Shown here piece by piece: positions 53,301 through 62,650 of a stretch of 64,000 nt of DNA. The DNA is taken from assembly GCA_030549495.1 (NCBI GenBank), contig JAUIRK010000087.1:248001-312000 (forward strand). Direction: 5' to 3'. Under the pieces are notes generated by a model that saw nothing but the letters and a program-made list of their open reading frames with translations, made no database searches and was not told where the DNA came from. The number at the start of each line of letters is the position of its first letter. Positions within the stretch are counted from its first letter, which is position 1. This DNA is from Nectonema munidae (lineage: Eukaryota; Nematomorpha; Nectonematoida; Nectonematidae). The translations under genes and the position numbers were made by a program.

Positions 53301-56300
53301 GATACTAATTAACGCCTCTTTCCCACCTAATTTATTTACTGTAGTGAAGGGAACCCATAATTTCTCTCCTTTTTGCATCACAGTGAAAGCAATGCATACC
53401 ACAAAAAACCAATCATTCCGTATGATGTTAGCTTTAGATGATAAAGCAAACAGTGCAATAACTCATAATGAATCACTAGATACGAAACCATTATTAAATT
53501 TGACTGTTTTTGGCACTAAAAATAAAGAAGAAAAATTTTTGTGAAGTTGATAAATTTTATTTTTATGCCTCAATCAAGCGCAGAGTTCATAAAATTAAAA
53601 TGTCAAAAAACTATATACTATATCAGTTTAATGACTGATGGCGCTTTGATATTGACACAACGAACCACCCAACAGCTGTCAATGCAATTAACCTCGTAGG
53701 TCAATCTTTTCAATATTTTTGAGTTAGTTGATTATGTAAGAATGATGTTAGTGCTATGAATTATTAGAATATCAATGCATTAAGGCTTTTCTAAAAAATT
53801 TTGTCCATGTGATTCTATTTAAGCATTTTATAACTAACAAGAAAAAGTGAGGAAAGCATGGATTAATTATTATTAATGGCATCATGATTTCCCAAAGCCA
53901 CTCTGCTTTTTCAAATGTAAATAGCTTTATAAATATTCGGGAGAAGGATTAAATCCGTGACTTCACATTCATACAAATGTTTTTTTTCGTGGGGTGTTTT
54001 CATCGAGAAGGCACAATTGCGCCGCCTGTATCGAACTATGAGAAAGTATGCTTGATACGGTATCGAACCCAAGACCTTGAGTTATCGAAACCCAGTATCT
54101 AACCAACCGTACTCACTAAAAACTATTTCTCGAACAATTATTGAGAGAACATTCTTTTAATGCTGGTGATAATGTGTGAACGATAAATCAGCAATCTTTT
54201 AATTTCTCTATCAACCCCTTCAAATTTTTGTGAATTTTTCTAAAATCGCTAGCTGCATCTTTTGATAGCTTTTTTATCGTGGTTGAATGACTCTCATATG
54301 TCAAAAACTGTCAATCAAAATCAAATGTACATTTTTTTCAACAAAATTTTATACACTCTTGAAAATTTATAATAAAAGCATAACAACTTTGTAACAAATA
54401 TCAATCAAAAATTAGATTGATGATTAAATTGCCTATAAAAACATTGACTCAAAGATATCTAGGAATCAATTGGGAGGCAGGATTTAGTTTTCATCGTGAA
54501 GCTCACGAAAAGATTAAGAAGGCTAAAAAAGATCTAGCGCTATGAGGATGTCTTAAAGACCCTGGTGTCAATTCCACGACGGTAGGCAAGGTCATTAAAA
54601 GTCTAACAATGCCGAAATTGACTTATGGTATCTCCATTTTGAGATGCCTACCCTCAACTTGAATGAACAAAATAGACGACCTTGTTTACAAACTTTTTAG
54701 AAATGTTTATGGCAACCCTTTCACTATTGCCCATAGCCGAACCTCATTTTCTTGGTTCCAAAAAAGGTTAGAGAAATTGAATAAAAAGTTTATTACAAAA
54801 CTAAGAACACACAAGCATTGCCCACAATTATGCCAAGCTTGGGAGCTCACATAAACCCGGGCTGAAGCGTTCTTGGGGGTATATACAAAAAAAAAGAGAA
54901 AAGTTATCCTAGATGACTACCCATATACAATAGCCCCAAGCAATAGGGAATTCTGTGTTGTGCCATATAGTTATGTTTTTTCTGAGTTCTAGATCCGCCT
55001 ACTTAAATTTAGGATTGGCACAAGGTATAAGTCCCAAAAGAGAATCATGGTACGAACTAGGTTTTCTCTGAAGGAGTCTGCTTGAGGACCGATTATATAT
55101 TCTAGGGGTAACATATGTACACATATCATGTATATATAAGGCGGATTCAAATTCTAGACCTAGTTTGTTCCTAACCTAGCATGCCCTAAATTGTCTATAC
55201 CTGTATCAACCGTTATAACTTGTATTAAATATTATATATCAAATAAGTATTGCATACCCCCTAATTCTTGTATTTTTCTTTGTAGAATATCTCTTTTATA
55301 ATCATATCCTTTTATTTATGAACAAGCTTCATTCCGTGGTACCCGTTTTTTATCCTGGTTTTCTTCCTCCGAAGGATTCGAAGGTTTTTACGGCTAGACT
55401 CTGGCAATCCCATTCTAGCCTTGTTAGTAATCAAGCTTTCACTAGACATTAAGATCGTCTCCCATTTTGGGAGTGTTCGTGTTAGAATTGTATCTTTCAC
55501 CCGCCTGTATTTATATATTTGTAACATACATTCTTGTAAAGTTATATATATCACGGTATAGTTATGCAGTAACGAGGGCCTATATTAGGCGTTTAGTGGT
55601 AATGGAAAGTCCAAGTAGATCCTAGACACAGCATTTCGGACGGGACCACGATATCAGAAAACATGGGTGCGAACGTCACAAACAATATTTAACTTAATTT
55701 AAATAAAATATTTTTTATACTAAATCACCCATGCTGATTTTATTTCTGAACTCAATTTTCGCCATTTCTGTGAGTGAGGAATCAAAAATAGCTCCTCACA
55801 AAGAGATATCATCATTATAAAAAATATATTACCGATTTTTCAGTTTTTTTTTCAAATTTTTGTGTGCCTATTATAAATCATAATGTGAGTTTTTCTATTA
55901 ATAAGTCTTTAATTTTTTGCTAAATACAATTATTATTAATCCAAGTTCCCGAACACTTAAAAAGGTGGGTAAAATATCCTTTTTTTTACCACACAATACA
56001 AATCAGTCATCGTATATTTTAACTAGGAACCAGTATCAGCGTGAAAAAATTAATCGTGTCATGTTTTCCACTATATTATCTAAGCGATGAAGTGAGAAGC
56101 AAATTTATTATGAAAAGTAACATGTATTGAAAAGAAATTTTAAACTTTTTTTTAAAGTATAAAAATAAAAAAGACATATTGAAGTAATATTTTACTGTAA
56201 TATTTTGATTCTCAAAAATATAGGTAAAAACCTTTTGAACACATCCTTGTACTGAAGAAAAATTTCTTCCTGATTTTTTACTTAGGTGGGCAATTTTTTA

Positions 56301-57050
56301 AGAAAAAGTTCTGCATTGTATCAACAAAACTTCAAATATTTTTTCAAAAACTTGCTTTTTACATAAGAACTGAAACATGGATAATCAAACATATACTTTC
56401 TCTTTCATTTTAAAAATAAGATATTCCTTATTTTTTAATTTTCAAAAATATAGATAAAAAGATTGTAAATACTGCAAAGAAAGTTATTTAATTTGCGAGA
56501 ACAAAATTTTTAAACTTAATTATTTTTTACTTGTTGAGCACTTTTTATTGAAATTGCAGTGATTTTTAATTTGATACATGAAAGATTTCAAATGTCATAA
56601 ATGATCTTTTTTATATAAAAAACTTGAAACTCTGGAATCTAAGTTAGGAAATTATAAAAAAAAATTCACCTTACAGCATCCTTGTACTGAAGGTAAACAA
56701 AACTTAAAAATATGATTCCTTTTTCACAGAAATGTTTCTGCAAAGCAGAATCTCTATCACTTATTTCGGTGCGAACTAAGCAACAAAATCGATTGGAAGT
56801 ATATTTTTTATAGCACATTTAAAAATATGGCTAATAAAATGGGTAACATATATTTTTCAAGTAATAATCTGGCGTGATGTTTTTTAAACTAAAGAGGGCG
56901 CGTAGAGAAAAAAAGTTTGTGAATCAGTGATCTAAGAAATTCTATCAATCAATTACTTTTTTTCAGGCTCAACAATTCAAGTCAAATGATGTCGTGAATT
57001 ATTTGAAGAGTCTTTGCAAAATCGACTGCAATAATAACGAAATCAACTAG
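26340..57050 (+). CDS. ASPG: L-asparaginase with C-terminal ankyrin repeats (ASPG type), 15 exons
   Basis: Cytosolic enzyme that hydrolyses L-asparagine to aspartate and ammonia; vertebrate members also have lysophospholipase activity. Exons: 26340-26592, 26655-26772, 26809-26932, 34021-34146, 34215-34298, 37763-37889, 39416-39498, 39576-39761, 40761-40874, 42338-42454, 43447-43542, 47278-47402, 51760-51849, 53156-53264, 56967-57050. All borders are GT-AG and all phases match, giving 611 residues. Catalytic landmarks of the type I fold are present: LYTGGTIGM (73-78 core), HGTDTM (178-183), [53 protein letters not shown]. Exons 11-15 encode ankyrin repeats ([33 protein letters not shown]). About 14 residues expected between exons 13 and 14 are absent, and a loop after exon 6 is about 7 shorter than in the human protein. 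Start: first ATG after a probable 5' UTR acceptor. Exon 3 has a second in-phase acceptor 12 bases downstream. Confidence 0.93.
27360..29100 (+). mobile_element. CR1/Jockey-like LINE, reverse transcriptase part, in ASPG intron 3
   Basis: Three frames in order hold the reverse transcriptase. The pre-palm segment (27477-27911) has [34 protein letters not shown] and [11 protein letters not shown]. The middle has [17 protein letters not shown] and [16 protein letters not shown]. The catalytic part (28163-28405) has [29 protein letters not shown] and [21 protein letters not shown] is the active-site motif. The 3' end near 28850-29060 shows the C-terminal [12 protein letters not shown] pattern. About four frame changes or stops break it. 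No endonuclease was seen, so it is 5'-truncated. Confidence 0.82.
29270..30290 (+). mobile_element. Decayed transposase of an unnamed invertebrate family, in ASPG intron 3
   Basis: A run of frames on one strand keeps a protein order: [17 protein letters not shown] and [19 protein letters not shown] (29468-29634), CQHH then [20 protein letters not shown] (29710-29780), [36 protein letters not shown] (about 29969-30025), and [14 protein letters not shown]. The order 'hydrophobic-D/G-rich core, C..HH, ...SRW' fits RNase-H-like transposases, and I recall many uncharacterised invertebrate proteins with CQHH and HxARWNSRAI. At least five stops or frame shifts break it. It could be a distant hAT relative or a separate superfamily. 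Whether it is a transposon at all rests on the decay and the intron location. Confidence 0.5.
30291..34020 (+). other. Remainder of ASPG intron 3
   Basis: AT-rich intron. A small perfect hairpin (ATAGGCACCCGAGCCTAT) lies near 32924. No gene or recognisable element was seen. The T-rich frame at 32693-32911 is not supported. Confidence 0.5.
34299..37762 (+). other. ASPG intron 5
   Basis: AT-rich. The 130-codon open frame at 36359-36751 starts with GTG, is a hydrophobic by-product of T-rich sequence and has no family signature. A GGGAGGGGGCTGTAA motif near 36449 and GGGAGGGAGCTGTGAA near 37456 may be pieces of one repeat. Confidence 0.45.
38700..39160 (-). mobile_element. Possible Tc1/mariner (Tigger/pogo-like) fragment in ASPG intron 6
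   Basis: CCGAATTTCGTTATAGCCGA and TTTGTTATAGGCGG at 38931-38968 look like the ends of Tigger-type elements, and TTGCTATAACGATATGTTC stands at 39129. The 64-codon - strand frame at 38709-38903 ([19 protein letters not shown]) is protein-like but I cannot place it. Confidence 0.3.
41750..41905 (+). repeat. Dispersed GC-richer repeat in ASPG intron 9 (partner at 57510)
   Basis: GGCCCCATTAAAATAAGTTT then TGCCCCTCTGTACTTGAAGTC and GGGCTGCATG resembles CCCCATTAAAATCAATCCCC, CTCCATACTTGGAGTC, GGGGCTGCAGT at 57510-57572. Both are short and without ends that I can define. Confidence 0.5.
43715..43818 (+). mobile_element. tRNA-derived SINE, diverged head, in ASPG intron 11
   Basis: Box B GGTTCGATCC at 43750, preceded by a box A-like GATAGATACTTGACTTC. 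The tail is shortened: CATAGTTATGAAAACATC then GTACCTTTGCCTTT, that is, the middle of the usual tail is missing. Confidence 0.65.
44838..45090 (+). repeat. Dispersed repeat in ASPG intron 11
   Basis: The first part (TGTAGAAAAGAGTG, AGTGTAAATTTACAAAAT, AATATTATTACTTTGAAAAA, TTTACAGGAGCGGGGTGC) matches 62508-62650. The second part (45015-45090) matches 23420-23510. It may therefore be the leader of the same unnamed transposon family as at 23330. Confidence 0.55.
45440..46000 (+). other. Coding-like trace of unknown origin in ASPG intron 11
   Basis: Less AT-rich than its surroundings, with short overlapping frames on both strands (+ 45442-45722, - 45628-45984). On the + strand, [20 protein letters not shown] and, near 45900, [20 protein letters not shown] read like protein but are separated by stops. 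It follows the repeat leader at 44838-45090, so it may be the body of the same transposon. I could not identify it. Confidence 0.3.
46283..46958 (+). mobile_element. Tandem-repeat plus foldback element, copy 2, in ASPG intron 11
   Basis: Same layout and orientation as 15788-16727: CCTGTACGGTTGAACGCGGG start, GATAACTTGAGTGTTATC hairpin, five 28-base units (46322-46461), the GCTAGATGTAAGATTTGATA part, and a closing inverted repeat (46754-46958). It lacks the internal duplication of copy 1. Homology stops at TTTTTCGATT (46958), which suggests the true 3' edge. Confidence 0.75.
47653..47809. mobile_element. MITE, 157 bases, in ASPG intron 12
   Basis: Perfect 21-base inverted ends beginning AACAGGGATAGAGTAAATAA, with TA directly outside both ends, as expected for a TA target duplication (Tc1/mariner-type). 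No coding capacity. The perfect ends suggest it is young compared with the other repeats here. Confidence 0.8.
48790..49870 (+). mobile_element. LINE remnant (CR1/Jockey-like) in ASPG intron 12
   Basis: Reverse transcriptase traces lie at about 49280-49500: [37 protein letters not shown] then [23 protein letters not shown] is the active site. Upstream, 48790-49026 is a short open frame ([20 protein letters not shown]) that could belong to ORF1 of the same LINE; that link is a guess. Many stops and frame changes. Confidence 0.6.
52002..52149 (+). mobile_element. tRNA-derived SINE, head type B, in ASPG intron 13
   Basis: GGTGGCATGGCAAGTTGG head, perfect box B GGTTCGATTCC (52052-52062), and the full tail CATAGTTTGACATAAGCGG to CCACGGTACCTTTACCTT. 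It is the most complete type B copy in the window, in opposite orientation to the one at 17705. Confidence 0.82.
53985..54116 (-). mobile_element. tRNA-derived SINE, head type A, in ASPG intron 14
   Basis: On the - strand: GTGAGTACGGTTGGTTAGAT, box B as complement of GGTATCGAACCC, then the tail up to CACCCCACG. It is cut short before the last GGTACCTTTACC bases by a T run at 53979. Confidence 0.78.
54216..55806 (+). mobile_element. Element with inverted ends, copy 2, split by a LINE, in ASPG intron 14
   Basis: 54216-54445 matches 4319-4590 (CTAGCTGCATCTTTTGATA, TGTCAAAAACTGTCAA, ACATTTTTTTCAACAAAATT). After the LINE, 55690-55806 resumes with AATTTAAATAAAATA, CCATGCTGATTTTATTTC and the right edge GAGTGAGGAATCAAAAATAG then CTCCTCACAAA. 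Only one repeat unit is present here, against about eight in copy 1. Confidence 0.6.
54447..55689 (+). mobile_element. 5'-truncated LINE, inserted in the element above
   Basis: It opens with the reverse transcriptase motif [20 protein letters not shown], then [15 protein letters not shown] and, after a stop, a 63-codon frame ([19 protein letters not shown]...). This is the region after the active site in LINE proteins. The remaining ~800 bases look like C-terminal and 3' untranslated sequence. Clade uncertain. Confidence 0.6.
55807..56966 (+). other. Remainder of ASPG intron 14
   Basis: AT-rich intron sequence; nothing recognised. TTACTTTTTTTCAG at its end is the acceptor of the last exon. 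Confidence 0.55.
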
Positions 57051-57202
57051 TTCGAATATAAAGAATCCAATAACGCGGGATAAATGCATCGGAAAATCCT
57101 TTTATGTTCATTTAACTCTTTATATAATATTTCCTGGTCTTTTTACTTGGCATCCAATAGATATTGACAGATTAATTATAAAATTTTTTACCTTTATTTA
57201 CA

Positions 57203-57208
57203 AATAAA
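57203..57208 (+). promoter_or_regulatory. Poly(A) signal of ASPG
   Basis: AATAAA 153 bases after the ASPG stop codon, the first canonical signal downstream. Confidence 0.6.
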
Positions 57209-57509
57209 TATAAATATTATCATTTGTTTTACATACTCAAAAATTTTTGTTTGAATAAATTGTTTCAACTTCCATTTTCCCCATGAACTTGAATTTGGGG
57301 CAAAGTGTTGACGAATTTGAAGAAGCCACTCTCAAGAATGGAGTGCGCTTTGACTAGGACAGATTGAATTCCGCAATCTCAACTTGACGCGTTTACTGTC
57401 CTGTAGCTCAAAGACGTCTACGCGTTTGTATGTTGATTAGAAGGCATTTATTCCTATTGACCTCTTGTGGTGTGTGGTAGGTACAGGGTTATGGCGTCAG
57501 AGATCCAGT

Positions 57510-57572
57510 CCCCATTAAAATCAATCCCCGCTCCATACTTGGAGTCATGCGACGGGGCTGCAGTATGGCAAA
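57510..57572 (+). repeat. Dispersed repeat (partner at 41840)
   Basis: See the entry at 41750. The shared core is CCCCATTAAAAT, C(T/C)TGNACTTGNAGTC and GGGCTGCA. Confidence 0.45.
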
Positions 57573-57879
57573 TCAATATTCCATCCAAAAATATAAAAGT
57601 TTTCCTGCGAATTTATTGAAATGTAAGCAATAAACACATTTTCTTTGAGTAAATTTAAAAAAGCAGGCAGCCAATATAACAAAACCAAATTACTTATCGA
57701 TGATTATGCAGGTTGATAATGACAGCGTTTTGTTTACGCCTTGAAATGATATTCAATAACATTCCTTGAGAAAATACAATTAAATTTTTTAAAATAAATC
57801 AAAAGATTGCCTAAGAGAATAAATAAAAAATTCAAGGAAATCAAAATCTTTTTATATAAAATTTTTATTTTGTCTGCAG

Positions 57880-57995
57880 ATGGCTCGGTGGTGGGAGTGT
57901 AGGTTCTCAGTCCAGATGGTCTGGGTTCGATTCCTAATCGTGGCTATCCTTACCATATTTCCAGCTATGGAAGATTATTCTTCCTTATTCAAAAA
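57880..57995 (+). mobile_element. tRNA-derived SINE, third head type
   Basis: GATGGCTCGGTGGTGGGAGT head with a box A-like stretch, perfect box B GGTTCGATTCC (about 57925), then ACCATATTTCCAGCTATGGA and a run of A with AATAAGG at the end. Its tail differs from the other SINEs in this window, so it is a separate family. Confidence 0.6.
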
Positions 57996-59814
57996 AAATA
58001 AGGAATAGCCTAAATGTTGCTCTCAAGATCAGAAATCCAATTCATGTGAAAGATGGAATAGGAATCATGCAAAGTTGTAATAAAAGTTTGCAGAGACTGT
58101 TCACCACGCTTTTGACAATATAATTTGTTAAACAGTCTCCCATGTTGACAATTCTAACTTGAAATGAATAATACATTATATTCTAAACTTGATATTGATT
58201 TCAATTTTCACTCTGTTGAAAATTTTGTGGGTAGAATTAATTCTTTGGCACTGTTCTGCTTGAAAACTTTCAATTTTACATCTGTAGAAGTTTGTCTTGA
58301 TGAAATCAAAGTAAAATAGGCTACGGGAATATTGACATCTTTTCACTCACTGACATATAGGATCCTAAGATTAATTATAATATCTAAAGTTTTTATTTGA
58401 TCGTGTTAGAGAGAAAAAAGGTGCTGGTGTTGTCTTGAAACAAATTTTCAACGCAGTGTTGTTATTCTTGACAACCCTCAATTTAATTCCTTCGGAAGAT
58501 ATTGCATGTAACTTCTTATATTAATTTCAAAGTTTTAACAATATATAGACTCTTTAGTAAAATTTGAGATGTTACTAAGACAAGTATAAATAATTTTCAT
58601 GGATAATAATTATTATTTTAGGTGACTTAAATATCAACTTAGAAAGTTTTGGAACATCTGCCTAACAAGACATGTCTCTCAGTACCTTATTTGAATTTTT
58701 TTATTAATTGTTTCTTAGGCAGTCTTGCTGTTGATATCACGGATCACTTCCCAAAATTTTTATTTGATGTAGGCACTGATTTGAAACATATCCGTGTATT
58801 CAGTCAAAAATATCGTTTCATTATCCTTCTCCTCTTGAAAGGCGGAATATCGATTCTGAATCAGCCATCGATCTTTATTATGAAATTTTCATGGATAAAA
58901 TAAGCAAAAATTTAATACAAGATTTCCCTTCGCTTTAAGAAATATGAAGAAAACAACTACGACATGTTAATGATTTAGAATTAGTTCTAAACTTTTAAAA
59001 CTGAAAAAAAGGAATCTACAATACAGAAAGTTTCTCTGAAGTAATAATCCGGCTTCATGGATTGAATATAAAATTTTTAGAAATAGGTTGACTGGTCAAA
59101 CAAAAAAACTTTAATAATAAGTTTTCTACACTAAAAAGGGACACCAGAGGAACGTGGAGATTGATTAAAAGCTCGCTCGTTAACAAAGAATTCAATCAAA
59201 AGATTTTTTGAACCAGATGAAATAAGCTCTCATTTTACCTATATTGTTTCCAAAGAAACACAAAGCAAGGAATTTTTTACACTGAGACCATAGCAATTTT
59301 CAACCAGTCTTTTTATTTAAATAATTCTTGATGAAATATTCATTTCTGCTAACTCAATGAAATCTTTGAGCTCGTATGGATAGGACGGTATTTCAAATAA
59401 AATTGGTAAAATCTTGGTTGATTTTATTTCACATAACTTTCAGTACTGTTCAATAAAATGATTAATATAGGTCATTTTTAGGATAGCTAACTACCTGGAT
59501 TTTTACAGTATTAAGACTTTTGACTGAATTGGACTCATATGAGATCTTCATAGACCATTCAAAAGCTTTTGATAGAATTAATCATCATATTTTATTAGAT
59601 AGCAATAGAGAGCATTCGTTGAACTGAATTGATTCTCTAACCAATGAACAATAATGAGCTCTGGTCCTCCACAAAAATTTGTACTCAGGCCTTTAAATTT
59701 TATCTTGAATAGGAGAAATTTGATATTTTTATGTATGCTGGCGACTGTTCCATTATTTATAAAAGTACATGCTTAGGTTTTGACTCATATTTAACCAATT
59801 ATATTTATAGATAC

Positions 59815-60473
59815 GTAGCTAATCCCAAAATAGCTAATTCTGAAATAGCTTGACCAAAACAGCTAGTTCCAAGATAACTAGTATACCAAAACAGCGTGTT
59901 CCAAAATAGCCAGTATACCAAAACAGTTAATTTGGGACTAGCTGTTTAGTCATATAATCGTCTGTTTCGACTAGGAAAAATTAAGTTTGGAAGGACACGA
60001 TCATAATTTGTTTTTTACAATAAAAAGCATGTTATTTTTATTAATTTGTTTTTACAATAAAAATAATGGGAAACAGTCTCTTGAGAGGATTTCTATTTCT
60101 ACGTTTAGCTGATATACTTTATTTAAAATTTATATAACATTAAAAAAAGGAGGTCGTATTGCGGAATCGAACCCAAGACCTTGAGTTATCGAAACCTAGT
60201 ATCTAACCAAGTCTAACCTTACTCACGCCTCAGAGAATGTTAAAGCAGCAGAGAAAGTTATAAAATTAATACAATCTATTTAAAAAGGTAAGTTGTAGTG
60301 AGACATTCAAAGGATGTAGAACGAATATAACAAAAAAATGGGAAATTGGTGTTTTGGTACACTATTATTTTAAAACCAGCTATTTTTGAACTAGATATTT
60401 TCGATACTAGCTATTTTGGTATACAGCTATTTTAGAAGTAGCTATTTTGGGACTGGCTGATTTGGGTTACACC
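59815..60473. mobile_element. Foldback element built from AAAATAGCTA units, inside the LINE
   Basis: The left arm repeats CCCAAAATAGCTA, ACCAAAACAGCTAGTTCC and AGTATACCAAAACAG about six times. The right arm carries the inverted set (TAGCTATTTTGGTATACAGC, TAGCTATTTTGGGACTGGC). The arms are about 120 bases each, around a ~400-base middle that holds a SINE. It interrupts the LINE between its active site and FGTQK motif. Confidence 0.75.
60150..60232 (-). mobile_element. tRNA-derived SINE head, type A, partial
   Basis: On the - strand: GGCGTGAGTAAGG, TTGGTTAGATACTAGG, box B as complement of GGAATCGAACC. The tail is missing. It lies in the middle of the foldback element. Confidence 0.7.
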
Positions 60474-61597
60474 CTATTTATAAGTCATTCTCTCTTTTCT
60501 CGTGTTTATTTATCTGAAAAAGACCAGAGTGGTGGAAAATTAATAAAGTTTTCAACTTGTTTGAATAAAAGTTTTACTTACTTTCCTTTCTATATAAACT
60601 TCATCTTTGGCACTCAAAAAATAAATGTGACAAAAAGGAAATTTGTTACATTCTCAAGAAAAATAGTTATTTCAATGGCATTAGGAGATTGCTACTTCTT
60701 CTATCTGATAATACTTATACATATCTAAGAGTAATACTTGAGCCTCATCTTAATTTTGCACCTTAAATATTACATAATAAGTTTCTACTAACCCATCAGT
60801 GCATTACTAAAATAAAATCATTTGATTAGCAATTGAAAAAAGTTATTGATTGTTAGTTCATTTAAAATGCAGTCTCGCCTTCAATATTCGATTTTATTTG
60901 ACGTTTTAGTAGTCTGCCTGATCCTACATTGCAAAATAAAGCAATTAAATTTGTTGAAAAGGGGCATACTAAAACTATTGGAAGAAAATACAAAATTTTG
61001 AAGTAAGTAGAAATCAGTGAAATAGAATTAGCTTACATTCTTCATGAAGGCACAACTATACAAAAGGTGTTCAGTTCTTTGTATTTTGAAAAGAATAAAT
61101 TCCTTCCTTATTTGCTTCTTCATGTTTAAGCCTATTTCATGATTTACTATCTGTCCACATATTTTCCGCTCTTTTTTTCTCCTCTTTGTCTTTCATCTAT
61201 AATTTTTCCCAACGTTATCTTTTTTACATGTGTATTTCATTTGAATTATACTTGTATCATCTCATTAAGATCCAAATTCCAACAAATCTACAACGTTCCG
61301 GCCTCCCTTTAAGTCACTTCATTACCCAAATGTTATCAGTCACAAACAGACTATCGTATTCATTTTTAACCTCCCGTTTGCCAAATCTTTGGTTAAAGTC
61401 AAATGCCAAAATTTGGACAGTACCCCTATTTTATTAGTTGTTTCGTATATATATGATTTCTCAAATTTTTTCTTGTGAAAATAACCAGTGAAGGTTTCTC
61501 ACTATATGTACAAATAAATAAATATGAAAATAGCTTGTTGAGAACATATTTATTGCTTAAAATGATATTTCTCTTACAAACGTTTCTTTAAAAACAT

Positions 61598-61603
61598 TTT
61601 TAT
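61598..61603 (-). promoter_or_regulatory. Poly(A) signal of ISCA2
   Basis: AATAAA on the - strand about 130 bases past the stop codon. A second one lies at 61549-61554. Confidence 0.5.
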
Positions 61604-61731
61604 TCTTTATCCAGAAAATATACTTTCAAAGATGGAACAAGAATTAAAATTCAGAAAAGCATCAATGGGTACTTTTATGGAAACATAACAAAAACTTTTT
61701 TTCTGAAAAAAATAGGGAATAAGGATCCGGT

Positions 61732-62184
61732 TTAGCCAGATTCTTTAGGAAAAAAAGATACGCCACAGGAGCAACCCTGGGCAGCGAGAGGATTATCAAT
61801 CACTCTGAATGAGGAGCCAATGAGCTGGGATTGAAAATCGATTGTAGAGCCTTTGATCATGGCAAGCGTGCACTTGTCCACTACGATGCTCACCCCATCC
61901 CCTCCCACGTCGACATCTTCCTCGGCGTTGAACTCACTCTCCAAACTGAATTTGTAAGAGAAGCCGGAGCAGCCGCCACTGTCCACGCTCACTCGAAGAA
62001 ACTCTGGACACTCGGAAAGCGAATGCCGTTCCTTCAAAACATCCTTGAGGCGAGCGATGCAGGCACTCGTAATTTTCACATCGCTATCCCTCGTTGCGGG
62101 GAGTGGGGTTGAGAGCAGAGATGAGCGATGGCGTTGAAAGCATCTGCAAAGACGTAAAACTCCTCTCGCACCATTCCCAAACAT
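61732..62184 (-). CDS. ISCA2: Iron-sulfur cluster assembly 2, mitochondrial
   Basis: A-type carrier/scaffold of mitochondrial iron-sulfur assembly that works with ISCA1 and IBA57 in making [4Fe-4S] clusters. The 150-residue product has an Arg-rich N-terminus without acidic residues (RGVLRLCRC, RHRSSLLS), fitting a mitochondrial import signal, then the HesB/IscA fold. The three cluster-binding cysteines are present in family context: SVDSGGCSGFSYKFSLES (Cys72) and AAQGCSCGVSF (Cys138, Cys140). IGSSFRVIDNP is also typical of ISCA2. The frame is open upstream to a GTG at 62229, but the first ATG at 62184 is the likely start. The gene has no intron here and is convergent with ASPG. All key residues are intact, so it is probably functional, although an intact retrocopy cannot be excluded. 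Confidence 0.92.
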   Translation of the reverse strand: MFGNGARGVLRLCRCFQRHRSSLLSTPLPATRDSDVKITSACIARLKDVLKERHSLSECPEFLRVSVDSGGCSGFSYKFSLESEFNAEEDVDVGGDGVSIVVDKCTLAMIKGSTIDFQSQLIGSSFRVIDNPLAAQGCSCGVSFFPKESG

Positions 62185-62507
62185 CACAATTTCCAGGATT
62201 GCTAAAAGAGAACGCAAGTTGGTATACACTTCTATTTCTGATTCTTGATTTCACTTATATATCCTGCCATTTGAAAGAAATCTTATTTCATTTATGTTTT
62301 CCCTCCATTTGTGCAAAAAAATATGCCCTTCGATTTATACGTCAAAAAATGCATATTAACTTTTGCAATTAAAGGTCGCAAGCAGAAAATAAATTTAAAG
62401 GGGGAGGGGGGTTAAAGAACGCTAAAAGGGAATTATTAATGTGAGGATATAAAAATCCCTATATCGCATTTTACAACGTTTTCGTCATTCCTTTCATTGG
62501 TATTCTG

Positions 62508-62650
62508 TGTAGGAGAGTGAGATATGCTAAGATTAGTGTAAATTGACAAAATGATTGTGATTTTATGTAAATATTTTCTAAAATCTATCAGAATTATTAT
62601 TCTTTTGAAAAATTTAGGGAGGTCTGCAGCCCCTCGCTGACCACGGGCCA
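62508..62650 (+). repeat. Dispersed repeat (partner at 44838)
   Basis: It shares AGTGTAAATT(T/G)ACAAAAT, TTATTCTTTTGAAAAATTTA and a GC-richer end (CTGCAGCCCCTCGCTGACC) with 44838-45000. It lies about 320 bases upstream of ISCA2. Confidence 0.55.

Larger units (their letters stand above)
58160..61440 (+). mobile_element. Decayed LINE (CR1/Jockey-like) with endonuclease and reverse transcriptase traces
   Basis: In order on the + strand: endonuclease GDLNINLESFG (58620) and VDITDHFPKF (58732), linker GTWRLIKSS (about 59151), palm DHSKAFDRINHHILL (59557-59600), active site MYAGDCSIIYKS where MYADD is expected (about 59735), then after a foldback insert FIFGTQKINV (60608) and LEPHLNF, and the C-terminal end near 61250-61440 (RSGLPLSH, NRLSYSFLTSRLPNLW). 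The second Asp of the active site reads Gly. Many stops; not active. Confidence 0.75.

Noticed and set aside
62094-62372. + strand frames over ISCA2 (also 61831-62112)
   Set aside because: Antisense readings of the ISCA2 gene; the - strand reading has the conserved cysteines.
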